From Beijerinckiaceae bacterium (lineage in GTDB: Bacteria > Pseudomonadota > Alphaproteobacteria > Rhizobiales > Beijerinckiaceae): a stretch of 64,000 bases of DNA. A model generated the notes under the pieces. That model made no database searches. It saw only the letters and a list, made by a program, of their open reading frames with translations, and was not told the origin of the DNA. Made by a program: the position numbers and the translations under genes. Positions 26,702 through 39,234 of this stretch are shown here, one piece after another (the stretch's first letter is position 1; each line of letters starts with the position of its first letter). The stretch lies in NCBI GenBank assembly GCA_027531565.1, contig JAPZSB010000005.1:124001-188000 (forward strand), given 5' to 3'.

Positions 26702-28096
26702 ATGTCCCAGTCCGATCGTCGCGCCGCCCTTGCCCGTGCGGCCGAAACCTTCACGTCCGGAGCGTTCCGGACAAAACTCGCGCGCCGGATCGCCTTGCCG
26801 ACCGAAAGCCAGAACCCGGACCGGGCGGAGGCGCTGGTCGCCTACCTGACCGACGAGATGGTGCCCGATTTCACGGCGATGGGCTTCACCACCGAGATCC
26901 TGCCCAATCCGAAGGGCGGCGGGCCGTTCCTCCTTGCGGCCCGGATCGAGGATCCGGCCCTGCCAACCGTGCTTGGCTACGGCCATGGCGATGTCATCCG
27001 CGGTATGGATGCGGAATGGGCGGAGGGCCTCTCGCCCTGGCAGCTCGTCGAGCGGGGGGATCGCTGGTATGGCCGCGGCGTCGTCGACAACAAGGGCCAG
27101 CACCAGATCAACATGGAGGCCCTGCGCGCCGTGCTGGAAACCCGCGGCAAGCTCGGCTTCAACGCGAAATACATTATCGAGATGGGCGAGGAGATGGGCT
27201 CTCCGGGCCTGCGCGAGATCTGCGAGCAGAACCGCGAAAAGCTGGCGGCCGACCTGCTCGTCGCCTCCGACGGACCGCGCCTCTCGGCCGCCCGCCCAAC
27301 CATCTTTCTCGGCGCCCGCGGCGGCTTCACCTTCGATCTCTGGATCGATGCACGGGATGGCGGGCATCATTCCGGGAATTGGGGCGGGCTGATCTCCAAT
27401 CCGGGGATCGAGCTGGCCCATGCCATCGCCTCGCTGGTCGGGCCCACCGGGCAGATCCGGGTGCCGGAATTCGTCCCGCCGGAGATTCCGGCCTCTGTCC
27501 GCCGGGTGCTGGCGGATATCGAGGTGACCTCGAACGAGGGTGGCCCCGCGCTCGAACCGCATTGGGGCGAGCCGGGCCTGACTTTGGCCGAGAAGGTGTT
27601 CGGCTGGTGCAACCTCGAGGTGCTTGCCTTCGAATGCGGCAATCCGAAAGCCCCGGTCAACGCCATTCCGCCCCGCGCCTGGGCCCGGATGCAGCTGCGC
27701 TTCGTCGTCGGGATCGATACCGACAACCTGATGGCCAACCTGCGTCGTTTCCTCGACCGGCAGGGCTTTGCCCATGTGAAGATCGGCCCGTCCCGCGATT
27801 CCATGTTCATCGCGACGCGCATGGACCCGGATCATCCGCAGGTGCAGTTCGCCATCCGCAGCCTCACGGCGACGCATGGCACCGCGCCGGCCATCCTGCC
27901 CAATCTCGGCGGTTCGCTGCCCAATGATATTTTCACCGATGTGCTCGGCCTGACAACAATCTGGGTGCCGCATTCCTATCCGGCCTGCTCGCAGCATGCG
28001 CCGAACGAGCATGTCCCCGTCGAGATCATCCGGCAGGGTCTTGAGCTGATGGCCGGCCTCTACTGGGATATCGGGGAGGGCCTTCCGCGCGGCTGA
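26702..28096 (+). CDS. M20 family metallopeptidase/deacylase
   Basis: This is a zinc-dependent amidohydrolase (464 aa) of the M20 family, which trims dipeptides or removes N-acyl groups. Metal ligands are visible: His95 and Asp97 in YGHGD, Asp129 in VVDNKGQ, the catalytic Glu163-Glu164 in MGEEMGS, and a C-terminal HAPNEHVP motif. A dimerisation domain sits in the middle (residues about 210-330). There is no signal peptide, so it is cytoplasmic. It starts divergently from the SNase-like gene and ends 6 bp from the convergent Ntn hydrolase. With the peptide-type importer downstream it may hydrolyse an imported peptide or N-acyl amino acid. Confidence 0.9.
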   Translation: MSQSDRRAALARAAETFTSGAFRTKLARRIALPTESQNPDRAEALVAYLTDEMVPDFTAMGFTTEILPNPKGGGPFLLAARIEDPALPTVLGYGHGDVIRGMDAEWAEGLSPWQLVERGDRWYGRGVVDNKGQHQINMEALRAVLETRGKLGFNAKYIIEMGEEMGSPGLREICEQNREKLAADLLVASDGPRLSAARPTIFLGARGGFTFDLWIDARDGGHHSGNWGGLISNPGIELAHAIASLVGPTGQIRVPEFVPPEIPASVRRVLADIEVTSNEGGPALEPHWGEPGLTLAEKVFGWCNLEVLAFECGNPKAPVNAIPPRAWARMQLRFVVGIDTDNLMANLRRFLDRQGFAHVKIGPSRDSMFIATRMDPDHPQVQFAIRSLTATHGTAPAILPNLGGSLPNDIFTDVLGLTTIWVPHSYPACSQHAPNEHVPVEIIRQGLELMAGLYWDIGEGLPRG

Positions 28097-28102
28097 GGGC
28101 TC

Positions 28103-30487
28103 TCAGCCCGGCTGCAACGTCCAGGTGAAATGCGTGGCCTCCGCGATGGCGGCGTCGGAATAGAGCATCGGCACATACTCACCCCGGGCCCAGAGCGGCG
28201 CGAGATCGGCGTAATGCGCCGAGCGCGGATCGCCCGACTGCCCGGGCGCATTGATCGTTACCGATCGGTCGGGATCGGCGAGATCCACGACCATCCGGAA
28301 GCTCGCGCCATGCGTGACGCGGAAATCCGACGGCCGGTAGCCCGCATGCATCGGCGAGGAGGCCGAGCCGCCTTTCGGCAACGGGCCGATATCGAGGCTG
28401 CGCGCCGGGTTCCGCTGCAGAAGCGCGGAAAGGGGATGCTCGAACAGGCCGTGATGCAGCCGGCCCCATTGCCAGCGGGCCGGGTCGGGGCCGAGGCGCT
28501 GGATCGCATCGGCCCAGGCTGCCGCAAGCGTTTCCAAGAGCAGCTCGTCGCGGGCGGCTTGAGGAGAGGCGCCCCAGCGCGCATCCGGTTCTTCCAGCGC
28601 GCGGCAGATCCCCTCGACATCGCCGGGCAGCAGCAGCTTCCGCACGGCTTCCGGCGCCAGCCGTGCCAAGACGGCGTGGCGGATATGGCGGGTATACCAG
28701 AGCTCGAACAATGCCGCCGGGCCGCTTCCGGCGGCCAGCACATGATCCCAGCCGGACAGCAGCGCCAGCGCCGGAGCGAGCGCTGCCGGCGGTTCGGCCA
28801 AGGCGTGCAGCAGCGCACAGAGGCGTCGCGCCGGCACCGAGAAGGCATCGGTCTGGAGGGCCTGGCTTTCCGCCACGCCCACCGGCCTGTCTCCGGCCAG
28901 CACCTCGTGGATCCGTGTCGCGCGGCTGGATTCGGTCCATTCGAAGCCAATCGGCATGGCGTCATGCGGCCAGTCCGCGGGAAGGTTCATCTCGTTCGCC
29001 GTCGCCACGAAGCCGGTTTCGGGGTTCCGCAGGAAGGGCAGGCGCCCGGCATCGAGGAACCCGTCCCATTCATGGCTGCCGGTGCCGGGAACGGGGGTCA
29101 GGCCTTTCCAGTTCCGCCGGGCCGGCATGAACCCGCCGGGCGACCAGGCGATCTCGCCCTGCCGGTCGGCATAGACGAGGTTGACCGAGGGTGAGCCCCA
29201 GCGTTCCGCGCTGGCCCGGAAGGCCTCGGGCGAGCGCGTCCGCAGCATGGTGAGGCTCTGGAGATAGGGCGCCGAGCCCGGCTCGAACCAGACCGAGCGC
29301 AGGGCGACGGCGCGCGTCCCTTTCGCATTCCGCCACAGGATTGGGCCGTGATGCGAGAAAACGAGGCGGCACGGCTGATCCGGATGCCCTTTCACGGGAA
29401 TCCGCTCTTCGAGGATTGTCATCTCCCGCAACATGCCGTCGAACCGGTAATGATCGGGGCGGGCGGGGTCGGTCTCGAGGAGATAGACATCCTCCTGATC
29501 GGCACCGAAAATCGTCAACCCGAATGCCGCATCGCCATTATGCCCGATCGAGAGGCCCGGCACACAGGGTTCTCCGCCGCCGATCGCATCGAAGCCCGGC
29601 GCCGTGAGATGCTGGATATAGCGCAGGCTCGGCAGCGAATGGGCGCGATGCGGGTCCGAGGCGAGGATCGGCTTCCCTGTCGGGCTGCGCGCCCCGGCAA
29701 TGACCCAATTGTTCGAGCCCGAAACCTCGGCATCGAACAAAACCTCGTTGAGATCATTGACCTGCCGCCAGCGCGAGGCCTCGTCCAGCCGCGCTGCCAG
29801 CCGTTCCGGCGAGAACGTGACATTGGCCTGAGCCAGCCGGAAGGGCAGCAAGGCCTCGATCGGGCAATCCTCGGCGCGGATTCCTTCAGGCAACACGGTC
29901 TCGACCATGGGGTAGAGATATTTCCGCAGGAGATCGGTCTCGGCATCGGCACCGGCGAGCACATGCAGGCGTTGCACCTCCCAGAGGGCGTTCCGCGTCA
30001 GCCCATGGCTGCGGATGCGGACGACATCCTCCGCGCGCCACCGGGCCGGCTGCGTGCCGAGCATCGCGAATTCCGGCGGCATGAGCCCCGGCTCGTGCTC
30101 TGCAAGGCCGATATAGGCGTTGATGCCGGCGGCGAAGCGCGCGCAGATCGTCTCGGCATCGGGCGCATAGGCGGCCCATTCCGCGGCCAGGTCACCGCGA
30201 TAGAGGAACATCCGCGCCGCCCGGTCCTGTTCGAGGAAGCCCGGGCCGAAATCCGCCGCGAGGAGGCCGAGGCCGCGCTTGCGCCAGAGATCGATCTGGA
30301 ACAGCCGGTCCCGCGCGGCGTTGAAGCCCTGCACGAACCAGAGATCATCGAGAGTCCCGGCCTCCAGATGGGGAATGCCCCAGCGATCCACCCGGATGCG
30401 CCCCGGCTTGGCGAGGCCGGGCAGTCGGAAAGACAGGTCCCGCTCGAGCGGCGAGGGCGGGGCAGCGGCAGGATCGGGCGCAGGCAT
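28103..30487 (-). CDS. Penicillin acylase family (Ntn-hydrolase) protein
   Basis: This is a 794-aa self-processing amidase precursor of the penicillin/AHL/cephalosporin acylase family. The alpha part includes WFVQGFNAARDRLFQIDLWR. Autocleavage is expected between Gly257 and Ser258 of SGSNNW, exposing Ser258 as the nucleophile. The beta part contains ILASDPHRAH, GLSIGHNGDAAFGLT and a late ATANEMN segment. Most relatives are exported, but no signal peptide is visible at this N-terminus (MPAPDPAAAPPSPLE), suggesting a cytoplasmic enzyme. It is divergent from the second peptide-type importer. Candidate substrates are N-acyl amino acids, acyl-homoserine lactones or related amides. Confidence 0.9.
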   Translation of the reverse strand: MPAPDPAAAPPSPLERDLSFRLPGLAKPGRIRVDRWGIPHLEAGTLDDLWFVQGFNAARDRLFQIDLWRKRGLGLLAADFGPGFLEQDRAARMFLYRGDLAAEWAAYAPDAETICARFAAGINAYIGLAEHEPGLMPPEFAMLGTQPARWRAEDVVRIRSHGLTRNALWEVQRLHVLAGADAETDLLRKYLYPMVETVLPEGIRAEDCPIEALLPFRLAQANVTFSPERLAARLDEASRWRQVNDLNEVLFDAEVSGSNNWVIAGARSPTGKPILASDPHRAHSLPSLRYIQHLTAPGFDAIGGGEPCVPGLSIGHNGDAAFGLTIFGADQEDVYLLETDPARPDHYRFDGMLREMTILEERIPVKGHPDQPCRLVFSHHGPILWRNAKGTRAVALRSVWFEPGSAPYLQSLTMLRTRSPEAFRASAERWGSPSVNLVYADRQGEIAWSPGGFMPARRNWKGLTPVPGTGSHEWDGFLDAGRLPFLRNPETGFVATANEMNLPADWPHDAMPIGFEWTESSRATRIHEVLAGDRPVGVAESQALQTDAFSVPARRLCALLHALAEPPAALAPALALLSGWDHVLAAGSGPAALFELWYTRHIRHAVLARLAPEAVRKLLLPGDVEGICRALEEPDARWGASPQAARDELLLETLAAAWADAIQRLGPDPARWQWGRLHHGLFEHPLSALLQRNPARSLDIGPLPKGGSASSPMHAGYRPSDFRVTHGASFRMVVDLADPDRSVTINAPGQSGDPRSAHYADLAPLWARGEYVPMLYSDAAIAEATHFTWTLQPG

Positions 30488-30695
30488 GATCGGGAGAATC
30501 CGGCTGGGGAGGAGCTATCAAACCATCCCGGCTCCGGTTGCGCCACCCCCGGCACGCCGCTTGCTGGGCAGGTGCTGTCCTGATCGAGGTCCCGTCTTGG
30601 TTGTTGACTCGTCCGGCTTGGCCCGCCGACACTGTGATCAAAGACAGGGGCCGGGCCGTCGGGAAGCCTGCACCCCCCATACGGGAGATCGTCAG

Positions 30696-32210
30696 ATGCG
30701 TCTGCTTACCCTTGCCACTCTCGCGCTGGCGGCCAGCGCCAGCTTCACACCGGTTCTGGCGCAGAAGGCGCAGAATGCCGTCCGCTTCGGCTATGATCAG
30801 GTGCCGGAGAACATCGATCCCTATTTCAACAATGTCCGGATCGGCGTCATCCTCGGCCAGCATGTCTGGGACACGCTGATCTACCGCGATCCCAACACCA
30901 ACGAATACAAGGGCCAGCTCGCCAAGGCGTGGAAATGGGTCGATGACAAGACCCTCGAATTCAGCCTCCGCGAGGGCGTGAAATTCCACAATGGCGAGGA
31001 ATTCGATGCGGATGACGTCGTCTACACGCTGAATTTCGTCTCCAAGCCTGAGAACAAGGTTGTTACCCAGACCAACGTGAACTGGATCGACACCGCCGAA
31101 AAGGTCGACAAATACACCGTCCGCGTGAAGCTGAAGCGCACCTTCCCGGCAGCGATCGAATATCTCGCTGGTCCGGTCGTGATCCACCCGAACGAATACT
31201 ATGCCAAGGTCGGCCCGGGCGGCATGAACACGGCCGCCATTGGTTCCGGCCCCTACAAGGTTGTCGAGCATGTCGTCGGCAAGTCGGTCAGGCTGCAGCG
31301 CAATCCGGATTACTTCAGGGACAGCCCGAAGCCGCAGCCGAAGCTGGAGCGGATCGAGGTGCGCTTCATCCCCGATCGCCAGACCCAGATGGCCGAGATG
31401 CTCGCCGGCGGGCTCGACTTCATCATGAATGTCCCTCCGGATCAGGCGGATCAGCTCAAGGCCGTGCCGCATCTCGCCGTCACCAGCGGCGAGACGATGC
31501 GCATCGTCTTCCTCAACCTCAACACCCTGCCGGATGGCCCGGCCCCGGCCTTGCGGGATATCCGCGTCCGACAGGCAATCCAGCACGCGATCGACCGGCC
31601 GACCATGGTGAAGCAGCTGGTGGGCGAGGGCGCCCGTGTCCTCAACGTGATCTGCTATCCGTCGCAGTTCGGCTGCTCGGACGAGAAGGCGAAGAAATTC
31701 GACTACAACCCGGCCCGCGCGAAGCAGTTGCTGGCCGAAGCCGGCTTCGCCAACGGACTCGAGATGGATCTCTTCGCCTATCGCGAGCGCCCGCAATCCG
31801 AAGCGATGATCAATTACCTCCGGGCCGTGGGCATCAAGGTCAATCTGCGGTTCATGCAATATGCCGCCATGCGCGAGCAGGTGCGCGGCAACAAGGCGGC
31901 CATGGCGCACCAGACCTGGGGCTCGTTCTCGGTCAACGATACCTCGGCCTCCACGCCGGTCTATTTCGGCGGCGGGCCGGATGACATCAACAAGGATCCT
32001 CAGGTGATCGAGCTGCTCAAGAAGGGCGATAATTCGGTCGATCCTGCCGTCCGCAAGGCGGCCTATGCCGAAGCGCTCGGGCTCATCGCCGAGCGGGCCA
32101 TGGGCGTGCCGCTCTATGCCCTCGTCACCTTCTATGTCAGCGGGAAGGGCCTCGACTACAAGACCTATGCCGACGAGATCCCCCGCTTCTGGGAAATGAG
32201 CTGGAAGTAA
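30696..32210 (+). CDS. ABC transporter substrate-binding protein (SBP_bac_5, peptide type)
   Basis: This is the receptor (504 aa) for the second peptide-class importer. The signal peptide is MRLLTLATLALAASAS with cleavage near VLAQKA. Family landmarks are NIDPYFNN, LAKAWKW, LEFSLREGVKFHNGEEF and VRQAIQHAIDRP. The ATG at 30696 has GGGAGA upstream. The long open stretch before it overlaps the divergent acylase and is not coding. It is followed after 4 bp by the permease genes, and its divergent partner is the acylase, so the ligand is probably an amide-linked compound. Its sequence differs clearly from the 15778 receptor. Confidence 0.92.
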   Translation: MRLLTLATLALAASASFTPVLAQKAQNAVRFGYDQVPENIDPYFNNVRIGVILGQHVWDTLIYRDPNTNEYKGQLAKAWKWVDDKTLEFSLREGVKFHNGEEFDADDVVYTLNFVSKPENKVVTQTNVNWIDTAEKVDKYTVRVKLKRTFPAAIEYLAGPVVIHPNEYYAKVGPGGMNTAAIGSGPYKVVEHVVGKSVRLQRNPDYFRDSPKPQPKLERIEVRFIPDRQTQMAEMLAGGLDFIMNVPPDQADQLKAVPHLAVTSGETMRIVFLNLNTLPDGPAPALRDIRVRQAIQHAIDRPTMVKQLVGEGARVLNVICYPSQFGCSDEKAKKFDYNPARAKQLLAEAGFANGLEMDLFAYRERPQSEAMINYLRAVGIKVNLRFMQYAAMREQVRGNKAAMAHQTWGSFSVNDTSASTPVYFGGGPDDINKDPQVIELLKKGDNSVDPAVRKAAYAEALGLIAERAMGVPLYALVTFYVSGKGLDYKTYADEIPRFWEMSWK

Positions 32211-32214
32211 CGGG

Positions 32215-33132
32215 GTGCTTGGCTACGCGCTCAAGCGTCTCGGGCTGGCCCTGCTGGTCGCGCTCGCGGTTTCGGCCGCGAGCTTCGTCCTGCTGCGCCT
32301 CTCGGGCGATGTTGCGCTGGCCATCGCCGGAGAGGGCGCCCGTGCCGAGGATATCGACCTCGTCCGCAAGACCTACGGGCTCGATAGGCCGCTCCTCATC
32401 CAGTATGCGGACTGGCTGTTCCGCACGCTTTCGGGCGATTTCGGCCAGTCGCTCTATTTCAAGACCGGCGTGACCGGCCTGATCCGCGAGAAGATCGGCG
32501 TGACGCTGGTGCTCGCCTTCGCCTCGCTGGCGCTGGCCCTCGCTCTGGCGATCCCGCTCGGCGTTTTGGCCGCGCTGTTTCCCAATACCTGGATCGACCG
32601 CCTCAGCCTGGCTCTGGCCGTGGCCGGGCAGGCCCTGCCGAACTTCTTCTTCGCGCTGGTTCTGGTGATGATCTTCTCGATCAAGCTGCGCTGGCTGCCG
32701 GTTTCCGGCTCCGAGACCTGGGCGCATTTCGTCCTGCCGACCCTCTCGCTCGGCCTCTACATCACGCCCCCCTTCATGCGGCTGATCCGCGCCGGCATGA
32801 TCGAGGTGCTGGCGGCGGATTACATCCGCACCGCGCGGGCCAAGGGGCTCTCGCCCGCAAGCGTGGTGCTCAAGCATGCCCTCCGCAATGCGCTGGTGCC
32901 GGTCGTGGCGCTCGCCGCCGTGCAGCTCGGCTTCCTGCTCGGGGGGTCGATCGTGATCGAGACGATCTTTGCCCTCGATGGCCTCGGCTATCTGGCTTAC
33001 CAGTCGATCACCCACAAGGATTTCCCGGTCACGCAGGCGGTGCTGCTCATCCTCTCGGTAGCCTATGTGCTGCTGACGCTCTGTGCCGATCTGGTCAATG
33101 CGTGGATCGACCCGCGCCTGAGGGTTGCCTGA
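32215..33132 (+). CDS. ABC transporter permease (DppB/OppB type)
   Basis: This inner-membrane permease (305 aa) begins at GTG 32215, 4 bp after the binding-protein stop and preceded by GGAAG. It has an N-terminal helix LALLVALAVSAASFVLLRL, the conserved TYGLDRPLLIQYADW periplasmic segment, the EAA-type loop YIRTARAKGLSP and a C-terminal NAWIDPRLRVA. Its TGA shares bases with the next ATG (TGATG). It forms the translocation channel together with the 33132 subunit. Confidence 0.92.
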   Translation: MLGYALKRLGLALLVALAVSAASFVLLRLSGDVALAIAGEGARAEDIDLVRKTYGLDRPLLIQYADWLFRTLSGDFGQSLYFKTGVTGLIREKIGVTLVLAFASLALALALAIPLGVLAALFPNTWIDRLSLALAVAGQALPNFFFALVLVMIFSIKLRWLPVSGSETWAHFVLPTLSLGLYITPPFMRLIRAGMIEVLAADYIRTARAKGLSPASVVLKHALRNALVPVVALAAVQLGFLLGGSIVIETIFALDGLGYLAYQSITHKDFPVTQAVLLILSVAYVLLTLCADLVNAWIDPRLRVA

Positions 33133-34024
33133 TGGCGGATGTCGCTTCAACCGTCGCCGCGCCACCGGAACTCTCGCAGCGGGCCCTGCTCTGGCGGCGC
33201 ATCCGGGGCCACAAGGGCTTCCTCGCCGGCGCGACCTTGCTGGCGCTCATCATCCTTGCCTCGCTGCTTGCGCCGTGGATCGCCCCGCATGATCCCTACG
33301 CGCAGGATCTGACGAAGCGGATGATTCCGCCGATCTGGGAAGCGCGTGGCCAATGGGCCCATCCGCTCGGGACCGACAATCTCGGCCGCGACTATCTCTC
33401 CCGCGTGCTCTGGGGCGGGCAGATCTCGCTGCTGATCGGCCTGTCGGTCATGGTGATCTCGGGCCTGATCGGCGCCGGTCTCGGCCTTGCGGCGGGCTAT
33501 TTCGGCGGTCGGATCGACCTTGCCATCACCTTCATCATCACCACGCGCCTGGCCCTGCCGGTCGTGCTGGTCGCCCTGGCGGTCGTGGCGATGATTTCCG
33601 GCTCGCTGCTGGTGGTGATCCTGATCCTCGGCCTTTTGAAATGGGACCGGTTCGCCGTGGTCATGCGTTCTGCCACGCAGCAGGTGCGGGGGCTGGACTA
33701 TGTCGCCGCCGCCGAGGCGGCCGGCGCCTCGACGCCGCGGATCATCCTGCGCGAGGTGCTGCCGAACGTGGCGCCGCAACTGATCGTCGTGGCGACAGTC
33801 GAGGCGGCGAGCGCCATCCTGCTCGAAGCGGCCCTGTCCTTCCTCGGCCTCGGCGTGCAGCCGCCATTGCCCAGCTGGGGGCTGATGATCTCCGAGGCCA
33901 AGGCCTACATGTTCTTCTCGTTCTGGCTGATCGCCATTCCCGGCTCCGCGCTCGCCCTGCTGGTCCTGGCGATCAATCTCGTCGGCGATGGCCTGCGCGA
34001 CGTTCTCGCCCCGGATGGCCGCGC

Positions 34025-34028
<4 letters not shown>
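33132..34028 (+). CDS. ABC transporter permease (DppC/OppC type)
   Basis: This is the second channel subunit (298 aa). After a short cytoplasmic N-terminus it shows LLAPWIAPHDPYAQD and HPLGTDNLGRDYLSR, the DppC hallmark. The EAA-type loop is YVAAAEAAGASTPRI and it ends with VGDGLRDVLAPDGRA. It is coupled to the upstream permease by a TGATG overlap and to the downstream ATPase by an ATGA overlap. Confidence 0.92.
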
Positions 34029-35964
<1,936 letters not shown>

Positions 35965-37011
35965 TCGGCGAAGGCCAGAGAGACCATCTGCCCCTCGGGC
36001 ATGATCTCGCGGGTGCCGTGCCGCGTGACATAGAAATCGCCGGCCTCGGTTGCGATCTCGAGATCGAGATGGTTGCCGAGATAGGCGCATTTCCGGATCG
36101 TTCCGGGCAGCAGATTGGGGCCACCTGCCTCGACAATCAGCAGCGATTCCGGCCGGATCGCCATCTTCGCCTTGCCCGGCTTCATGCCGCGTGACGGCAG
36201 CGACAGCGTGACCGGACCGAGCCGGATCTCGGCGCGGTCCCCTGTCACCGAGACGATCTCTGCCTCGACAAGATTGGCATCGCCGATGAAGTCGGCCACG
36301 AACACATCCGCCGGCTCTTCGTAGAGCTGCCTCGGCGCGCCTTCCTGCGCGATCACCGCGTTCGACATCACGATGATCCGGTCGGAAACCGCCAGGGCTT
36401 CCTCCTGGTCATGCGTGACATAGGCGACGGTGAGGTTGAGCTTGCGCTGCAGGTCGCGGATCTCCTCGCGCATGCGGCGGCGCAGCTTGGCGTCGAGGTT
36501 CGAGAGCGGTTCGTCGAACAGCAGCACCTGCGGTTCGAGCACCAGCGCGCGCGCCACCGCGACACGCTGCTGCTGCCCGCCCGAGAGTTCGGAGGGGAGG
36601 CGGTCCTCGTAGCCCTTCATGCCGACAACGGCCAGCTTTTCGCGCGCCATGTCATGCGCCTGCGCCTTGGGCACGCGCTTCACGGTCGGGCCATAGGCCA
36701 CATTCTCGAGCACCGTCATGTGCGGGAACAACGCGTAGGACTGGAACACCATGCTGACATCGCGATCGGCGGCGGAAAGCCGCGTCACATCCTTGCCGCC
36801 GATCAGGATCTGGCCCTCGCTGGCCATTTCGAGCCCGGCGATCATGCGCAGGGTCGTGGTCTTGCCGCAGCCGGAAGGGCCAAGCAGCGTGACGAGCGAG
36901 CCCGCCTCGATGGTGAAGCTGATATCGTTGACCGCCGTCACCGAGCCGTAGCGCTTGGTCACGTTGCGGAATTCCACCGAAGCCGGCCCTGCTTTCTGCA
37001 TCATTCCCATC

Positions 37012-39210
37012 CTAAGCGCCTGCCATCGCCGGCGATGCGGCGGTTTCGGTTGTCCGTCGCCCGAGCTTCCGTTCGCCCACCCCGAGCTGGATGATCGCGA
37101 TTCCCAGTGCCATCACCACGATGAGCACCGAGGAATAGGCGATGGCCAGCCCGAATTCGCCCGCCTCGACACGGCCGACAATATACGCGGTGGCGAGATT
37201 GTATTCGGCGGAAACAAGGAAGATCACCGCGCTGACGGCGGTCATCGCCCGGACGAAGGAATAGACGAGCGCCGCCACAAGGGCCGGGCGCAGCAGCGGC
37301 AGCACCACGCGCCACAGCGTCGTCGCCGAACGGGCGCTGAGCGTGGCCGAGGCCTCGTCAAGGCTCTTGTCGATCTGCGACAGCCCGGCAATGCCCGAGC
37401 GCACGCCGACCGGCATGTTCCGGAAGATGAAGGCGATCACGAGGATCAGGCCCGTCCCCGTCATCTCGATCGGCGGCACATTGAAGGCGAGGATATAGGC
37501 CACGCCGAGCACGGTGCCGGGAATGGCGAAGGACAGCATCGTCGAGAACTCGAGGGCTGCGCGCCCCTGGAAAGTCTGCCGCTTGAGAAGATAGGCCGCC
37601 AGCAGCCCGACAATTGCGGTCAGTGGCGCCGAGATGGCGGCCAGCTTCACCGTGGTGAAGAAGGAATCCCAGGCGGCGCCCTCGAAATAGAGGCCGCGGC
37701 TGAAATCGATCCGGAAGCCGGTCAGGAAATGCTCGAGCGTCGGGGTGTAGTCGCGCCCCATCGACTTCACGAAGCCGCCGGTCAGGATGATGATGTAGAT
37801 CACGACCGTCAGGATGACCCACGGGATGACTGTGGCCGAAGCCAGCCAGCTCACGCGGCGGGGCAGGGGCGTCGGCAGGCCGGCATCGCCCTTGCCGGTC
37901 AGCGTCGTGTAGGATTTCTTGCCCAGCCAGCGCTGCTGGAGCCAGAAGGCCCCGAGCGTGAAGGCCAGCAGGACCATGGCCAGCACGGCAGCCTGCCCCT
38001 CGTTATGGGCGGCCCCGACCACGGCGAAGAAGATCTTGGTCGAGAGCACCTCGAAATTCCCGCCAAGCACCAGCGGATTGCCGAAATCGGCCATGCTCTC
38101 GACAAACCCGATCAGGAAGGCATTGGCGATGCCCGGGCGCAGCAGCGGCCAGGTCACGGTCGAGAAGGTTTCCCAGCGCCGGGCACCGAGGGTCTGCGAG
38201 GCTTCCTCGAGGCTCGGCGCGATGCCCTGCACCACGCCGATCAGGACGAGGAAGGCGATCGGCGCGAAGGCGAGCACCTGCGCGAGCAGCACGCCCGGCA
38301 GGCCGTAGATCCAGCGCGTGCGCGGCACGTCGAACCACTCGTACATGAAATTGGAGACGAGCCCGGTCCGGCCGAAAATCAGGATCAGCGCCAGCCCGAT
38401 GACGAAAGGCGGGGTGATGATCGGCAGCACGGTCAGGGCCCGGAGCAGCCATTTCGCCGGCATGCCCGTCCGGAGGATCAGCAGCGCCGAGGCGAGTCCG
38501 AGCAGGGTGGTGATGGCGCCGCACAATACCGCCAGAAGCAGGGTGTTCCACGCCACTCCGCAGCTGACATCGCGCGTCAGGCAGCCAAGCCCCCAGATCG
38601 AGGAATCGAGGAACCGATCGAGGAAGGCCCCGAAATCGATCGTCCCGGCACTGCCGATCAGCGCGCCTTTCAGTACCGTGACGACCGGGAAGAAGATGAA
38701 CAGCCCGATCATCAGTACAAGCAGACCGATCATCGAGCAGGTGAAGACATCGCCCCGGCAGAATCCGCGATAGGCGAGGCCATGGCAGAAGAGCAGCAGA
38801 AGCCCGACAATCGTGACGAGCGCGCCCGGACCCATGCCGGCCTGCGCGGCGCCGCTTGCGCCGAACAGGGCGGCGAGCCAGGGAATCCCCTGTCCGCGCA
38901 GGGTGATGGCGAAACCCTGCAGGAAGAACAGGGTGAAGCCGATCGCCCCGGCCCAGAGAAGGACCGTCGCCGCGCGCTGTTCATCCTGTTTCGGCCAGGC
39001 CAGCCCGGCCACGAGCAGCATCGCCCCTCCCGGCAGCAGCCATGGCGCGGCGCCCGAAAGACCGAGCGCCAGCCCGCTGCCGCCCTTGCCGAACGGATAG
39101 CCTGACAGCCAGCCGAGCGACCTCAGGCCCATCCCCTCGGTGAAGTACCAGGGGAGGAGCCCGAAGCCGCAGAGGGCCAGCAGGAACAGCAGGCGGGTCG
39201 AGGGCCGCAT
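37012..39210 (-). CDS. ABC transporter permease, FbpB type with extra N-terminal membrane region
   Basis: This is an inner-membrane permease (732 aa) with two fused transport domains. EAA-type loops occur in SLEEASQTLGARRWE and SLDEASATLSARSAT. Before the first domain there are roughly 170 extra residues with about four to five predicted helices (LLFLLALCGFGLLPWYF, then LLPGGAMLLVAGLAW and others), which ordinary FbpB-like permeases of about 550 aa lack; the analogous protein at 50551 has 569. It lies between the binding protein and the ATPase. The function of the extension is unknown. Confidence 0.9.
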   Translation of the reverse strand: MRPSTRLLFLLALCGFGLLPWYFTEGMGLRSLGWLSGYPFGKGGSGLALGLSGAAPWLLPGGAMLLVAGLAWPKQDEQRAATVLLWAGAIGFTLFFLQGFAITLRGQGIPWLAALFGASGAAQAGMGPGALVTIVGLLLLFCHGLAYRGFCRGDVFTCSMIGLLVLMIGLFIFFPVVTVLKGALIGSAGTIDFGAFLDRFLDSSIWGLGCLTRDVSCGVAWNTLLLAVLCGAITTLLGLASALLILRTGMPAKWLLRALTVLPIITPPFVIGLALILIFGRTGLVSNFMYEWFDVPRTRWIYGLPGVLLAQVLAFAPIAFLVLIGVVQGIAPSLEEASQTLGARRWETFSTVTWPLLRPGIANAFLIGFVESMADFGNPLVLGGNFEVLSTKIFFAVVGAAHNEGQAAVLAMVLLAFTLGAFWLQQRWLGKKSYTTLTGKGDAGLPTPLPRRVSWLASATVIPWVILTVVIYIIILTGGFVKSMGRDYTPTLEHFLTGFRIDFSRGLYFEGAAWDSFFTTVKLAAISAPLTAIVGLLAAYLLKRQTFQGRAALEFSTMLSFAIPGTVLGVAYILAFNVPPIEMTGTGLILVIAFIFRNMPVGVRSGIAGLSQIDKSLDEASATLSARSATTLWRVVLPLLRPALVAALVYSFVRAMTAVSAVIFLVSAEYNLATAYIVGRVEAGEFGLAIAYSSVLIVVMALGIAIIQLGVGERKLGRRTTETAASPAMAGA

Positions 39211-39234
39211 CGTGGAATCCCGGGCGCTGCCGGC

